DNA of 64,000 nt from NCBI RefSeq assembly GCF_029844725.1, contig NZ_JAOCKJ010000001.1:663743-727742 (forward strand), written 5' to 3'. A program made the position numbers and the translations under genes. Position 1 is the first letter of the stretch. Each line of letters opens with the position of its first letter. Under the pieces are notes generated by a model. That model saw only the letters and a list, made by a program, of their open reading frames with translations, did not search any database and was not told the origin of the DNA. Origin of the DNA: Pantoea sp. GD03673 (GTDB lineage: Bacteria > Pseudomonadota > Gammaproteobacteria > Enterobacterales > Enterobacteriaceae). Positions 27,662 through 37,437 of this stretch are shown here, piece by piece.

Positions 27662-28294
27662 ATGAAAAACGAAACGCTGGGTGACCGCATCCGACTCCGA
27701 CGCAAATCACTGCAATTAACGCAGAAGCAACTGGCGCAACAGGTAAAAGTCTCCCATGTGGCGATTTCGCAATGGGAAAAAGAAGAGACGCTGCCGCGCG
27801 GTGAAAACCTGCTGCGGCTTGCCGAAGCACTGGGCTGCGCACCGGCGTATCTGATAGATGGGGATGGTCCTGTTTTCAGCGAAAATAGCTGGGGTGGCCT
27901 GCACCAGATCCCCCTGATTGCGCAGCGCGACGTGGCACAATGGCTAGACGATGCCGGTGCAGTCCGGCATCAGCTGCTGATGCACAACGACATGGCGCTG
28001 TCGCAGCAGAGTTTTGCCTTCCGGGTGGAAGAACAGGCTATGTCGCCCGCCATTCTGCGGGAGGATGTGGTGATTATTGATCCCTGTCTGTCACCGCAGC
28101 CCGGTGACTGCGTGCTGGCACTGCAGCAGCAAACCGCTCTGCTGCGTACCTGGCGTCAGCGCGGCAGCGAAGAGGGCGTCGCACAGTTTGAGCTGGCACC
28201 GGTCAATATCAACTTTCCCGATCTGCACTCCAGCCGTGACGGTCTGAAGCTCATCGGTACGCTGGTGGAGCTGCGCCGCTATCGTCAGCCCTGA
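27662..28294 (+). CDS. CI-like repressor with degenerate S24 domain
   Basis: 210 aa. An N-terminal XRE/Cro-CI helix-turn-helix (residues about 6-60: LGDRIRLRRKSLQLTQKQLAQQVKVSHVAISQWEKE) is joined to a LexA/CI-type C-terminal domain (about 80-200: FAFRVEEQAMSPAI, IIDPCLSPQPGDCVLAL). In active S24 repressors the nucleophile lies in GDSM; here it is EQAM, with Ala126 in the serine position. The general-base lysine is replaced by Arg (LLRTW), and no Ala-Gly cleavage site is seen before it. It should dimerise and repress but not self-cleave. Ribosome site weak. Likely controls the divergent membrane-protein pair and itself. Confidence 0.85.
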   Translation: MKNETLGDRIRLRRKSLQLTQKQLAQQVKVSHVAISQWEKEETLPRGENLLRLAEALGCAPAYLIDGDGPVFSENSWGGLHQIPLIAQRDVAQWLDDAGAVRHQLLMHNDMALSQQSFAFRVEEQAMSPAILREDVVIIDPCLSPQPGDCVLALQQQTALLRTWRQRGSEEGVAQFELAPVNINFPDLHSSRDGLKLIGTLVELRRYRQP

Positions 28295-28298
28295 AAAA

Positions 28299-28325
28299 AA
28301 CCCGCCGGGTGCGGGTTAACTTTTT
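28299..28325. terminator. Terminator hairpin between the repressor and a convergent small gene
   Basis: AACCCGC-CGGGT-GCGGGTT followed by AACTTTTT on the plus strand and by an A7 run (T7 on the minus strand) on the left, so it can serve both directions. Confidence 0.8.
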
Positions 28326-28360
28326 AGCGTACAGCAACAGCCTGAATGAGGGCCGTGTAA

Positions 28361-28609
28361 CTACAGCGCGTCGGTCAGTTGATCCACCACCACATTACCC
28401 TGCAGGTCGGTCTGCATGATGCGATAGTTGACCGGCCATGAGCGGCGTGTACTGAGTTTGTCGAACAGGGTCACACCGCCTTTTTTAACACCCTGACGGT
28501 TAACAATGATCCATTCCGTCACCTCTTCCTGACCGCGATTTCTCAGGCTCAGTGTCCGTTGCTCAATTAACTGATCTTCAGCTTCAATCTTCAAATAGTC
28601 TCGTAACAT
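28361..28609 (-). CDS. Small protein of unknown function
   Basis: 82 aa, soluble and charged, beta-rich in appearance (EEVTEWIIVNRQGVKKGGVTLFDKLSTRRSWPVNYRIMQTD). It starts MLRDYLKIEAEDQLIEQRT after AGGAGA. It is convergent with the CI-like repressor and shares its terminator. No family recognised. Confidence 0.65.
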   Translation of the reverse strand: MLRDYLKIEAEDQLIEQRTLSLRNRGQEEVTEWIIVNRQGVKKGGVTLFDKLSTRRSWPVNYRIMQTDLQGNVVVDQLTDAL

Positions 28610-28943
28610 AATTCCAATCTCCTGATAACGCAGGTCACTATATGCCTTTTATTAATCAGTTCAATCGAATTTATTAATCGATGGATTGTTAATCGATAAT
28701 CCCATCGACCGGAATGTGACCTGCCGCAGCCGATACGACAGCTTTGTCCATTTCTCCATCAGGTCTTTCCCGATAGGATGAGGGTGCTGCACACACCCGG
28801 ACATCGAAAAATGACGTGTTCAGTATGAGAGAAACTCCGATTAGCCCGCCTCTGGCGGGCTTTTTTTCGCGCTTAATTCCGATGCGAATGCGGGATGTCA
28901 GGGCTGGTCTAGACTTAAGGCACTGGATAAAAAGGAGTGAATC
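28610..28943. other. Intergenic region with an orphan terminator
   Basis: No gene over 60 codons is supported. A strong plus-strand terminator at 28838-28867 has no plus-strand gene to end, so a short transcript may arise inside this interval. The minus-strand frame at 28689-29078 runs back through that hairpin and is not credible as a whole. Only a 20-codon stretch with GATGGAG before an ATG (start about 28748) has a ribosome site. Confidence 0.5.
28838..28867 (+). terminator. Strong orphan rho-independent terminator
   Basis: AGCCCGCC-TCT-GGCGGGCT followed by TTTTTT. The nearest upstream plus-strand gene is the CI-like repressor 540 bases away, which has its own terminator. Confidence 0.85.
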
Positions 28944-29144
28944 ATGTTTAAGCACAATACGAATGAAGAACGTAAGAAAGAAGGTGATGTCAGCAAGAGC
29001 CTGCCTGAAGCCGCGCCAAACGCGGGTAATGCATATGAAGAAGATGATCATCCTGCTACTGATGCGCCAAAAGATCATGGCGAAGTGCCGCGCAAAAATG
29101 ATGACAGCCAGGATGATAAAAAAGATCCCTACAAAGCAGGCTGA
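28944..29144 (+). CDS. Small hydrophilic acidic protein, unknown
   Basis: 66 aa, made almost only of Asp, Glu, Lys, Asn, Pro and Ala, with no hydrophobic core (NTNEERKKEGDVSKSLPEA, AYEEDDHPATDAPKD). A clear AAGGAG ribosome site lies 8 bases before the ATG. It looks intrinsically disordered, like many stress-induced hydrophilic proteins. The function is unknown. Confidence 0.7.
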   Translation: MFKHNTNEERKKEGDVSKSLPEAAPNAGNAYEEDDHPATDAPKDHGEVPRKNDDSQDDKKDPYKAG

Positions 29145-29198
29145 TGTGCAGATGGCGCGCCCGATGGGCGCGCAGGTTCGGGCAGGTCGCGGGGCGGG

Positions 29199-29540
29199 CT
29201 ATCGGGCCTGCTCGCAATCGTAGAGTCCCCGTATGCGGATCTGACTCTGACTGGTGCGGACAATCTGTGCCCTTAGCATGCCTTTCCCATCGTGTGTGGT
29301 CTGCTCCATGTCTACCATCCCCGGCGCTTTGCTGTTTTTAACCAGCAGCTTTACCGTTGCGTTGTCGTAATCACCCTTCTCTCTGGCAAAAGTAACTTTC
29401 TGGGTTTTAGCACGTTCACCGTTCACGGAGAACCAGCCCTTTTTATCGCTTTTAAGATAAAACGGCCCGCACTGCGTGGCGGCGAAGCCTGACGCAGATA
29501 AGCTGATTAACGACGTGACAAGAATAAGTTTTTTAAGCAT
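29199..29540 (-). CDS. Small secreted protein of unknown function
   Basis: 113 aa with a clear Sec signal peptide (MLKKLILVTSLISLSASGFA, cleavage before ATQC at about residue 20). The mature part holds two cysteines, near the start (TQCGPF) and the end (LYDCEQ), likely a disulfide, and a beta-rich pattern (KKGWFSVNGERAKTQKVTF). A periplasmic or secreted single-domain protein; no family recognised. It lies next to fliE without shared features. Confidence 0.7.
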   Translation of the reverse strand: MLKKLILVTSLISLSASGFAATQCGPFYLKSDKKGWFSVNGERAKTQKVTFAREKGDYDNATVKLLVKNSKAPGMVDMEQTTHDGKGMLRAQIVRTSQSQIRIRGLYDCEQAR

Positions 29541-29756
29541 CGGGCTGACGTCCTGTTGATGGCAGATAAGGTGTCGCCTGTGCCAAAAAGCGACTTCCCT
29601 GCTGCACGGCGAATAACAGGAAGCAGTATAGCTAATGACGCCAGCATTATTGCCCGTGCAGGCTCATCGACTCAGCAAAAATCAGGGGTGATGCGGGCGT
29701 CTTACCGCCCTGATCCGCAACGACGCAGGTTAACGTGTTCAGCGGAATCCCATCAC

Positions 29757-30068
29757 CTACACCTGCATATTCATGATTTCACTGTAAGCCGACACCAGCT
29801 TGTTTCTGACCTGAATGCCCATCTGCATTGAGATTGATGATTTCTGCAGATCGACCATCACATCATTCAGCGCGATGCCGGGTTTCCCCATTTCAAAATC
29901 CTGTGCCTGCGTGCGGGCGGTAGTCTGCGTTTCGCTGATTTTATCCAGCGCCGCTTTCATGGTCGCGCCGAAATCGATCTGATTCGTGGCTTCACTGCTG
30001 CGGTTGCTGGCCTGCAGTGAAGTCGCCTGAAGCTGCTGCAGTACGCCGTCAATTGCCTGTATGGACAT
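29757..30068 (-). CDS. fliE: Flagellar MS-ring/rod junction protein FliE
   Basis: FliE (103 aa from ATG 30068, [13 protein letters not shown]) joins the MS ring to the rod and is needed for export gate function. The C-terminal helix [40 protein letters not shown] is nearly as in E. coli. A start at 30122 would add 18 residues without homology. Monocistronic and divergent from fliF. Confidence 0.95.
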   Translation of the reverse strand: MSIQAIDGVLQQLQATSLQASNRSSEATNQIDFGATMKAALDKISETQTTARTQAQDFEMGKPGIALNDVMVDLQKSSISMQMGIQVRNKLVSAYSEIMNMQV

Positions 30069-30300
30069 GAACGATACCTTAATAGAGAGGGTGACATTTT
30101 TGATGTGGAGAAAAGTTAGCACGTTGTCAATGAGACAAAGCCGCTAAATAACAGCAAAAAACCTACCTTATCCAGCCATCGAATTTTGCTTATCACCTAA
30201 TAATGCCTGGCATTGAAGTGGAAATTTTATCTACGCAGGTCAGGGAGTCTGTTTTGCCATCTCAACTTACCCGGTCAATTACGTCAGGCAGGAATCGGTC
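30069..30300. promoter_or_regulatory. Divergent fliE / fliF control region
   Basis: 232 bases between the fliE and fliF starts. By analogy with E. coli it should hold FlhD4C2-dependent class II promoters in both directions. I cannot place the weak FlhDC boxes with confidence, and no clear sigma-28 site is seen. Confidence 0.5.
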
Positions 30301-32028
30301 ATGAATGCGAGCACAGCCGCCACAACAGAACAAGAAAAGAAAGGCTTCGGTGACCTGCTCGCTCGCCTGCGCGCAAATCCGCGTATTCCTTTAATCGTCG
30401 CGGCGGCTGCCGTGGTGGCGATCGTGGTCGCGATGGTGCTCTGGGCAAAGCAACCGAGCTATAGCGTTCTTTATAACAACCTCACTGATGAAGATGGCGG
30501 TGCCATCGTCACGCAGCTGACGCAGATGAACATCCCCTATCGCTTTGCCGAAAACGGCGGCGCACTGATGGTGCCGGAAGCGAACGTGCATGAGCTGCGT
30601 CTGCGTCTGGCTCAGCAGGGTCTGCCGAAAGGCGGCTCGGTGGGCTTTGAACTGCTGGATAAAGAAAAGTTTGGTATCAGCCAGTTCAGCGAGCAGGTTA
30701 ACTACCAGCGCGCGCTGGAAGGCGAGCTGGCCCGCACCATTGAATCGCTCGGCCCGGTCAAAAGCGCCCGCGTTCATCTGGCGATGCCAAAACCGACCTT
30801 ATTTGTGCGTGAGCAGAAATCGCCCTCCGCTTCTGTCACCTTAACCCTGCAGCCTGGCCGTGCGCTGGATGAAGGCCAGATTCAGGCCATCGCCCATATG
30901 GTCTCCAGCAGCGTCGCCGGTTTACCGCCGGGCAACGTCACTGTCGTCGATCAGACCGGTCGCCTGCTGACCCGTTCAGATTCTGCCGGTCGCGATCTGA
31001 ACGACGCGCAGCTGAAGTACTCCTCTGAAGTTGAAGCACGCTACCAGCAGCGTATTGAAGCGATCCTGAATCCGATTCTCGGTCAGGGCAATGTCCATGC
31101 GCAGGTTACCGCGCAGATTAACTTCGACACCAGCGAGCAGACCGACGAGAAATATCAGCCTAACGCTAACCCGTCGAACACGGCGATCCGTTCGCGTCAG
31201 ACCAGCACCAGCGATCAGTCAGGCAGCCCTTATCCGGGCGGCGTGCCGGGCGCACTCTCTAACCAGCCTGCGCCAGCTAACACGGCACCGGTCACGACGC
31301 CAAACAACAATGCGGCCAATGGTCAGAATGCCAATGGTCAGAACAACGCGGCGAACAACGGCAGCCAGACCACCAGCACCGCTTCGGCCAGCGCAGCACC
31401 GACCAACTCGCGCCGTGACGACACCGTCAACTACGAGCTGGACCGCACCATTCGTCATACCAAAGTCAACGTGGGTGACGTAGAGCGCCTGTCGGTTGCG
31501 GTGGTGGTGAACTTCCGTGCAGATGATAAAGGCAAAGCGGTTGCGCTGAACGAACAGCAGCTGAAGCAGATTGAAGACCTGACCCGCGAAGCGATGGGCT
31601 ACTCCCAGACGCGTGGCGACAGCGTCAACGTGGTGAACTCGCAGTTCAACACCACGGAAGCCGTGACCGCTGACCTGCCCTTCTGGCAACAGCAGTCCTT
31701 CTTTGATCAGCTGATGAATGCCGGTAAGTGGCTGTTGATTGCCCTGGTCGCCTTTATCCTCTACCGGAAACTGGTTCGTCCGCAGCTGGTTCGTAAGCAG
31801 GCCGCAGAGAAAGCCGCCGCTGAAGCCGTTGCCGCACGCGCTGCTGCACAACAGCCGGAAGAAGAAGCCTTTAATGTACAGCTCAGCAAAGATGAGCTGG
31901 ATCAGGAACGTAAGTCTAATAACCGCATGAGCGCAGAAGTGATGAGTCAACGCATCCGCGACATGTCAGAAAACGATCCGCGCGTTGTTGCGCTGGTGAT
32001 TCGCGAATGGATGAGTAAAGAGCTATGA
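30301..32028 (+). CDS. fliF: Flagellar MS-ring protein FliF
   Basis: Inner-membrane ring protein (575 aa) on which the basal body is built. Two membrane helices ([17 protein letters not shown] near residue 40 and [13 protein letters not shown] near residue 478) flank the periplasmic ring-building domains ([44 protein letters not shown]). The loop around residues 300-370 is unusually rich in Asn, Gln, Ala and Thr and probably disordered. The C-terminal [17 protein letters not shown] binds FliG. First gene of fliFGHIJK, overlapping fliG by 4 bases. Confidence 0.96.
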   Translation: MNASTAATTEQEKKGFGDLLARLRANPRIPLIVAAAAVVAIVVAMVLWAKQPSYSVLYNNLTDEDGGAIVTQLTQMNIPYRFAENGGALMVPEANVHELRLRLAQQGLPKGGSVGFELLDKEKFGISQFSEQVNYQRALEGELARTIESLGPVKSARVHLAMPKPTLFVREQKSPSASVTLTLQPGRALDEGQIQAIAHMVSSSVAGLPPGNVTVVDQTGRLLTRSDSAGRDLNDAQLKYSSEVEARYQQRIEAILNPILGQGNVHAQVTAQINFDTSEQTDEKYQPNANPSNTAIRSRQTSTSDQSGSPYPGGVPGALSNQPAPANTAPVTTPNNNAANGQNANGQNNAANNGSQTTSTASASAAPTNSRRDDTVNYELDRTIRHTKVNVGDVERLSVAVVVNFRADDKGKAVALNEQQLKQIEDLTREAMGYSQTRGDSVNVVNSQFNTTEAVTADLPFWQQQSFFDQLMNAGKWLLIALVAFILYRKLVRPQLVRKQAAEKAAAEAVAARAAAQQPEEEAFNVQLSKDELDQERKSNNRMSAEVMSQRIRDMSENDPRVVALVIREWMSKEL

Positions 32029-33017
32029 GTCTGACCGGAACCGAAAAAAGCGCCATCCTGATGATGACCATCGGCGAAGAGCGCGCAGCGGAAGTTTTCA
32101 AACACCTGAACCAGCGTGAAGTCCAGCACCTGAGCGCGGCGATGGCCAACATGCGTCAGGTGTCACACAAGCAGCTGACGGAAATACTGCGTGAGTTTGA
32201 AACCGATGCGGAGCAGTTTGCTGCATTGAGCCTGAACTCCAACGAATACCTGCGTTCGGTCCTGACCCGTGCGCTGGGCGAAGAGCGTGCCTCCAGCCTG
32301 CTGGAGGACATTCTCGAAACACGCGATACCACCAGCGGTATGGAAACGCTCAACTTTATGGAGCCGCAGGCTGCTGCCGACCTTATCCGCGACGAGCATC
32401 CGCAGATCATCGCCACCATTCTGGTCCACCTGAAACGTGGTCAGGCAGCCGATATTGTGGCGCTGTTCGACGAACGTCTGCGTCACGATGTGATGCTGCG
32501 TATCGCCACCTTTGGTGGTGTGCAGCCAGCCGCGCTGGCCGAACTGACCGAAGTGCTGAATGGCCTGCTGGATGGCACAAACCTCAAGCGTGCGAAGATG
32601 GGCGGCGTGAGAACCGCAGCCGAGATCATCAACCTGATGAAAACGCAGCAGGAAGAAGCAGTTATCGAAGCGGTACGCGACTTCGATGGCGAACTGGCGC
32701 AGAAAATCATCGACGAGATGTTCCTGTTCGAAAACCTGGTGGAAGTGGACGATCGCAGCATCCAGCGTCTGTTGCAGGAAGTGGAGTCCGAACAGTTGCT
32801 GGTTGCACTGAAAGGTGCCGAACAGCCACTGCGCGAGAAGTTCCTCAAAAACATGTCAGCCCGTGCAGCCGATATCCTGCGCGACGATCTGGCCAACCGT
32901 GGTCCGGTGCGTATGTCTGCCGTGGAAAACGAACAGAAAGCGATCCTGCTGGTGGTCCGTCGCCTGGCCGAATCAGGCGAGATGGTGATTGGTGGTGGCG
33001 AGGAAACCTATGTCTGA
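32025..33017 (+). CDS. fliG: Flagellar motor switch protein FliG
   Basis: C-ring subunit (330 aa) that meets the stator. All three parts match E. coli: N-domain ([24 protein letters not shown]), middle domain with the EHPQ motif ([14 protein letters not shown]) and the C-terminal torque helix with its charged residues ([34 protein letters not shown]). ATGA coupling to fliF; the stop overlaps the fliH start. Confidence 0.97.
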   Translation: MSLTGTEKSAILMMTIGEERAAEVFKHLNQREVQHLSAAMANMRQVSHKQLTEILREFETDAEQFAALSLNSNEYLRSVLTRALGEERASSLLEDILETRDTTSGMETLNFMEPQAAADLIRDEHPQIIATILVHLKRGQAADIVALFDERLRHDVMLRIATFGGVQPAALAELTEVLNGLLDGTNLKRAKMGGVRTAAEIINLMKTQQEEAVIEAVRDFDGELAQKIIDEMFLFENLVEVDDRSIQRLLQEVESEQLLVALKGAEQPLREKFLKNMSARAADILRDDLANRGPVRMSAVENEQKAILLVVRRLAESGEMVIGGGEETYV

Positions 33018-33702
33018 TGCATTTTCTGCCCGCCCCTGGCAGCTGTGGCAGCCCACTGATTTAGGCCGCTTTGATGAGCCTGAACCGGAACTGCAGCCAG
33101 AAATTTTCGAGGCTGAAGACGGTGTTGATGAGCAGCAACAGCAGCTCGAACGTCTGCAGCAGCAGATGCGCAAAGAGGCACAGGGCCAGGGGTATAACGA
33201 AGGCTATCAGCAGGGCATGACCGAAGGGCAGAAAGCGGGCTATGACGCCGGTTTTCAGCAGGGACTGGCCGATGCCCAGCAGCAGCAGGCACCGCTTCAG
33301 GCGCGGATGCAGCAGCTGGTCACGGAGTTCCAGAACACGCTGGAGTCACTGGACAGCGTGATTGCGGCCCGTCTGATGCAGCTGGCGCTGGAAGCGGCTC
33401 GCTCCGTCATTGGTCAGGCCACCACGGTGGATGGCACGGCCCTGCTGCGCCAGATTCAGGGTTTACTGCAGCAGGAACCGATGTTCAGCGGCAAACCGCA
33501 GCTGCGCGTTCACCCGGACGACTTACAGCGTATTGAGCAGACGTTAGGTCCGACGCTGGATCTTCACGGCTGGCGGCTGATTGCTGACAGCACCCTGCAC
33601 CCTGGCGGCTGCAAACTCAGCGCTGAAGATGGCGATCTGGATGCGAGTGTCGCCACGCGCTGGCAGGAACTCTGCCGTCTTGCCGCGCCGGGAGAAATCT
33701 GA
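33010..33702 (+). CDS. fliH: Flagellar export regulator FliH
   Basis: FliH (230 aa) holds the FliI ATPase in check and docks it at the C-ring. The start is ATG 33010 ([19 protein letters not shown]), overlapping fliG by 8 bases; the conserved Trp-rich N-terminus is kept. Then a Gln-rich coiled coil with GxxxG repeats ([23 protein letters not shown]) and the conserved C-domain ([42 protein letters not shown]). One-base overlap with fliI. Confidence 0.95.
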   Translation: MSDAFSARPWQLWQPTDLGRFDEPEPELQPEIFEAEDGVDEQQQQLERLQQQMRKEAQGQGYNEGYQQGMTEGQKAGYDAGFQQGLADAQQQQAPLQARMQQLVTEFQNTLESLDSVIAARLMQLALEAARSVIGQATTVDGTALLRQIQGLLQQEPMFSGKPQLRVHPDDLQRIEQTLGPTLDLHGWRLIADSTLHPGGCKLSAEDGDLDASVATRWQELCRLAAPGEI

Positions 33703-35063
33703 TGACAACCCGTCTGAACCGCTGGCTTGGCTCGCTCGACGCCTTTGAAAAGCGCATCACCCAGGTGCAACCGGTGCGCCGCTATGGTCGCCTGACCCGT
33801 GCTACCGGCCTGGTGCTGGAAGCCACCGGTTTACAGCTGCCGCTGGGTGCAACCTGCATCATCGAACGCAACGATGGCAAAACCATCAGCGAAATCGAAA
33901 GTGAAGTGGTGGGATTCAACGGTCAGAAGCTGCTGATGATGCCACTGGAAGAAGTGGACGGCATTTTACCGGGTGCGCGGGTCTATGCGCGCCAGAATGG
34001 CGACAACCCGCAGGCGGGCAAGCAGCTGATGCTGGGGCCGGAACTGCTGGGACGCGTGCTCGACGGCAGCGGCCGACCGCTGGATGGCCTGCCATCGCCG
34101 GACACCGGCTATCGCGCCCCGCTGATCACCCCGCCGTTTAACCCGCTGCAGCGTACGCCGATTACCGACGTGCTGGATACCGGTGTGCGTGCCATCAACG
34201 CATTGCTGACGGTAGGTCGCGGGCAGCGTATGGGGCTGTTTGCCGGTTCAGGCGTGGGGAAAAGCGTGCTGTTAGGCATGATGGCACGCTACACCAAAGC
34301 AGACGTCATCGTGGTCGGTCTGATTGGCGAGCGTGGCCGCGAAGTTAAAGATTTCATCGAGAACATTCTGGGTGCTGAAGGCCGCGCCCGTTCGGTGGTC
34401 ATCGCCGCTCCGGCTGATGTCTCGCCGCTGCTGCGTATGCAGGGGGCCGCTTACGCCACCCGTATCGCGGAAGATTTCCGCGATCGCGGCAAACATGTGT
34501 TGCTGATTATGGATTCCCTGACCCGCTACGCCATGGCGCAGCGTGAAATCGCCCTGGCGATTGGTGAGCCACCGGCGACCAAAGGCTATCCGCCTTCTGT
34601 GTTCGCCAAACTGCCTGCACTGGTAGAGCGTGCCGGTAACGGCATCGACGGCGGCGGCTCGATCACCGCCTTCTATACCGTACTGACCGAAGGTGACGAT
34701 CAGCAGGACCCGATTGCGGACTCCGCCCGTGCCATTCTTGACGGCCACATTGTGCTGTCGCGCCGGCTGGGTGAAGCGGGTCACTATCCGGCGATTGATA
34801 TTGAAGCGTCGATCAGCCGTGCGATGACGTCGCTGATCGACGAGAACCACTATGCGCGGGTGCGCCAGTTTAAGCAGTTGCTCTCCAGCTTTCAGCGTAA
34901 CCGCGATCTGGTCAGCGTTGGGGCCTATGCCGCAGGCAGCGATCCGATGCTGGATAAAGCCATCAAGCTCTATCCGCAGATGGAAGCCTTCCTGCAACAG
35001 GGCATCTTTGAGCGCAGCGATTACGACGACGCCAGCCTGCATCTGCATGCGCTGTTTGGCTAG
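33702..35063 (+). CDS. fliI: Flagellar export ATPase FliI
   Basis: Hexameric ATPase (453 aa) of the flagellar type III export apparatus, homologous to F1-beta. Walker [14 protein letters not shown], Walker [14 protein letters not shown] and the catalytic-Glu loop [17 protein letters not shown] are intact. The N-terminal FliH-binding stretch and the C-terminal substrate-binding region are present. Coupled to fliH by a one-base overlap; fliJ follows after 28 bases. Confidence 0.97.
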   Translation: MTTRLNRWLGSLDAFEKRITQVQPVRRYGRLTRATGLVLEATGLQLPLGATCIIERNDGKTISEIESEVVGFNGQKLLMMPLEEVDGILPGARVYARQNGDNPQAGKQLMLGPELLGRVLDGSGRPLDGLPSPDTGYRAPLITPPFNPLQRTPITDVLDTGVRAINALLTVGRGQRMGLFAGSGVGKSVLLGMMARYTKADVIVVGLIGERGREVKDFIENILGAEGRARSVVIAAPADVSPLLRMQGAAYATRIAEDFRDRGKHVLLIMDSLTRYAMAQREIALAIGEPPATKGYPPSVFAKLPALVERAGNGIDGGGSITAFYTVLTEGDDQQDPIADSARAILDGHIVLSRRLGEAGHYPAIDIEASISRAMTSLIDENHYARVRQFKQLLSSFQRNRDLVSVGAYAAGSDPMLDKAIKLYPQMEAFLQQGIFERSDYDDASLHLHALFG

Positions 35064-35091
35064 TCACACGACTTAACGCGAGGTAACGGCA

Positions 35092-35535
35092 ATGAAAACT
35101 GCAAATGCCATTGATACGCTGCGCGACTTAGCGGAGCAGGATCTCGAACGCGCCGCCATCTATTTAGGCGATATGCGTCGCGGACAACATGCCGCTAACG
35201 AGCAGCTGACCATGCTGCTCGATTATCAGGACGAGTATCGTAACAAGCTGAACGATGACATGTCGTCCGGCATCGCCAGCACCCGCTGGACGAACTATCA
35301 CCAGTTTATTCAGACGCTGGAAAAAGCCATTGAGCAGCATCGCAATCAGCTTAATAACTGGAATCAGCGGCTGGAGCAGGCGCTGATCAACTGGCGCGAC
35401 AAACAGCAGCGGCTGAACGCCTATCAGACTCTGATAACGCGGGCAGCGGAAAATGCATTACGACAGGAAAACCGTCTCGATCAGAAACGGATGGACGAAT
35501 TTGCTCAACGGGCCGCATCGAGGAGAGGCGAATGA
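35092..35535 (+). CDS. fliJ: Flagellar export protein FliJ
   Basis: FliJ (147 aa), a two-helix coiled coil that sits in the FliI hexamer like the gamma subunit of F1 and recycles chaperones. The sequence is almost fully helical and charged ([43 protein letters not shown]). AGGTAA lies upstream of the ATG. ATGA overlap with fliK. Confidence 0.93.
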   Translation: MKTANAIDTLRDLAEQDLERAAIYLGDMRRGQHAANEQLTMLLDYQDEYRNKLNDDMSSGIASTRWTNYHQFIQTLEKAIEQHRNQLNNWNQRLEQALINWRDKQQRLNAYQTLITRAAENALRQENRLDQKRMDEFAQRAASRRGE

Positions 35536-36818
35536 TTACGCTGCCAAACATTGGCATGAAAGCGGCGGTAAAAACCGACGCAGAACCATCAGGCGCAACG
35601 GACCTTGCAGCAGGTGCGGATGCCCTGCCGCAGGACTTTCTGACCACGCTGGGAAACCAGCTGATCGGCCTGGCAAAACAGCAGGGAAAAGCGGCGCAAT
35701 CCGCTGACCTGAAAGCAGAAACTGCCGACGATGCCCGTCCCAAAGCGCCCCTGAATGCGCTGATGGCGGCGCTGGATAATCCTGCTGAACTGACCGCCCT
35801 GTTTAAACCGGAAAATATTAAAGCTGGTACAAAATCAGCCGATGATAAAGACAAGCCGGAGGCAGCACCCTTAAGCGCCAGTGACCTGCAGAATGTGCAG
35901 GCGCTGTTCGCCATGTTACCGGCTGCTACAACGGCAACGGCCACGACCAGTACGCCGGTCAGCAGTGAGTCGGGCGAACTGATTGCCCAGAGCGATACCG
36001 CCCGTAAAACACAGGCCTCACTGACGCAACTGCTGAACAGCGCGCAGGAGGACCATGCACCGGATAGCGCTGTGCCGGGTAAAAAAGATGAGAAGAATGA
36101 CGCTAAAGGTGCCGCGCTGAACGCCCCTGTTGTGAACAGCACAGCCAGTCAGAGTTCGGCCGCCGCGCAAAGTGCGAGCAGCAGTGGCCTGACGCTCGAC
36201 AGCAGTTTCCAGCAGGCGCTGAGCAACCTGGTTAAGCAGGATGATCAGAGTGCGATCAAAGCCAGCACCAGCGATAACACGATCAACGCCACGCCGTTCG
36301 CCAGCGCCAGCAATCTGCCCGCGCCGGTGACCGCCTCCGCGACCAGCAGCACCCCGTCCACCCCGATGCTGAATGCGCAGCTGGGCAGTGACGAGTGGCA
36401 GCAGGCGCTGAGTCAGCAGATTGTGATGTTCAGCCGCAACGGCCAGCAGAACGCGGAGTTGCGTTTACATCCGGAAGACCTTGGCGCTATCCAGATCAGC
36501 CTGAAACTGGACAACGACCAGGCACAAATTAGTCTGGTTTCCAGCCATAGCCACGTCAGATCGGCGCTGGAAGCCGCAATACCGCAGCTGCGCAGTGCGC
36601 TGGCAGAAAGCGGTATCAACCTGGGCGAGAGTCAGGTGAGCAGTGACAGTTCCGCGCAGGGCCAGAGCTTCCAGCAGCAGCAGGAGGCGCGCCGCGATGG
36701 ACAGCATGGCCGCTTCTCCCTCTCCCAGGGCAGTGACACCGACATAACGCCGATTGCCGTTCCCGCCGCCCTTCAGGCTCGCGTCTCCGGCAACAGCGCC
36801 GTCGACACTTTTGCCTGA
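35532..36818 (+). CDS. fliK: Hook-length control protein FliK
   Basis: Secreted molecular ruler (428 aa) that sets hook length and switches export specificity through FlhB. The low-complexity N-terminal and middle parts (Ala/Ser/Thr/Asp-rich) are poorly conserved, as is usual. The C-terminal domain is typical: [49 protein letters not shown]. The last residues, after a Gln-rich stretch, are variable. Last gene of the fliF operon; 129 bases to fliL. Confidence 0.94.
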   Translation: MITLPNIGMKAAVKTDAEPSGATDLAAGADALPQDFLTTLGNQLIGLAKQQGKAAQSADLKAETADDARPKAPLNALMAALDNPAELTALFKPENIKAGTKSADDKDKPEAAPLSASDLQNVQALFAMLPAATTATATTSTPVSSESGELIAQSDTARKTQASLTQLLNSAQEDHAPDSAVPGKKDEKNDAKGAALNAPVVNSTASQSSAAAQSASSSGLTLDSSFQQALSNLVKQDDQSAIKASTSDNTINATPFASASNLPAPVTASATSSTPSTPMLNAQLGSDEWQQALSQQIVMFSRNGQQNAELRLHPEDLGAIQISLKLDNDQAQISLVSSHSHVRSALEAAIPQLRSALAESGINLGESQVSSDSSAQGQSFQQQQEARRDGQHGRFSLSQGSDTDITPIAVPAALQARVSGNSAVDTFA

Positions 36819-36848
36819 CAGCGACAAACGCTGAAGGTAAGCGTAAAA

Positions 36849-36889
36849 CCCGCGTCTTTTCTTCCCATTGGTTTGACTTAAGACGCGGG
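36849..36889. repeat. Inverted repeat between fliK and fliL
   Basis: CCCGCGTCTT (36849-36858) and AAGACGCGGG (36880-36889) form a perfect 10-pair stem over a 21-base loop. No T-run follows on the plus strand. It could be an attenuator or a processing site between the fliF and fliL operons. Confidence 0.6.
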
Positions 36890-36947
36890 ATAATCTGTCC
36901 CGTGAGCCGAGAGGCTTGCCCATAATTCACAGGAAGTAACTGCAACC

Positions 36948-37433
36948 ATGTCTGATAACGCGAAAGCAAAAGGCCGCAAACGTAAACTCTTAATTCCGGT
37001 GTTGCTCATTGTGACGCTGGCCGCTTGCAGCGTGGCAGGCTATGCAGTCTGGCGAATGATGAATAAACACGAGGGCGATAAGCCTGAGGTGGCGAAAGTT
37101 GAACCGCCTCCCGCTCCGGTCTTTTTTGCACTTGATACATTTACGGTTAACCTGGTCAATCCCGACAACGATCCTGACCGCGTGCTTTACGTAGGCTTTA
37201 CCCTGCGTCTGGCCGATGAGGATACCCGGCGTCGGTTGAATGACTATCTGCCTGAGGTGCGCAGCCGTCTGCTGCTGCTGCTCTCGCGTCAGAGCGCTGC
37301 GGCGCTGGCGACAGAGCAAGGAAAACAGGCACTTGTTGAACAAATCAAACAGGTGCTGACACCTCCGCTGGTAAAAGGTCAACCTCCGCAGGCTGTAAAC
37401 GACGTGCTGTTTACTGCCTTCATTTTGAGGTGA
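36948..37433 (+). CDS. fliL: Flagellar basal-body associated protein FliL
   Basis: Inner-membrane protein (161 aa) around the stator units. A short basic cytoplasmic head (KAKGRKRKL), one membrane helix ([22 protein letters not shown]) and the periplasmic SPFH-like part ([30 protein letters not shown]) are visible. Starts the fliLMNOPQR operon; SD AGGAAG is at 36931. Confidence 0.95.
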   Translation: MSDNAKAKGRKRKLLIPVLLIVTLAACSVAGYAVWRMMNKHEGDKPEVAKVEPPPAPVFFALDTFTVNLVNPDNDPDRVLYVGFTLRLADEDTRRRLNDYLPEVRSRLLLLLSRQSAAALATEQGKQALVEQIKQVLTPPLVKGQPPQAVNDVLFTAFILR

Positions 37434-37437
37434 ATCA

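Noticed and set aside
28689..29078. Minus-strand frame of 129 codons
   Set aside because: It runs backwards through a strong plus-strand terminator and overlaps a better-supported plus-strand gene; only its last 20 codons have a ribosome site.
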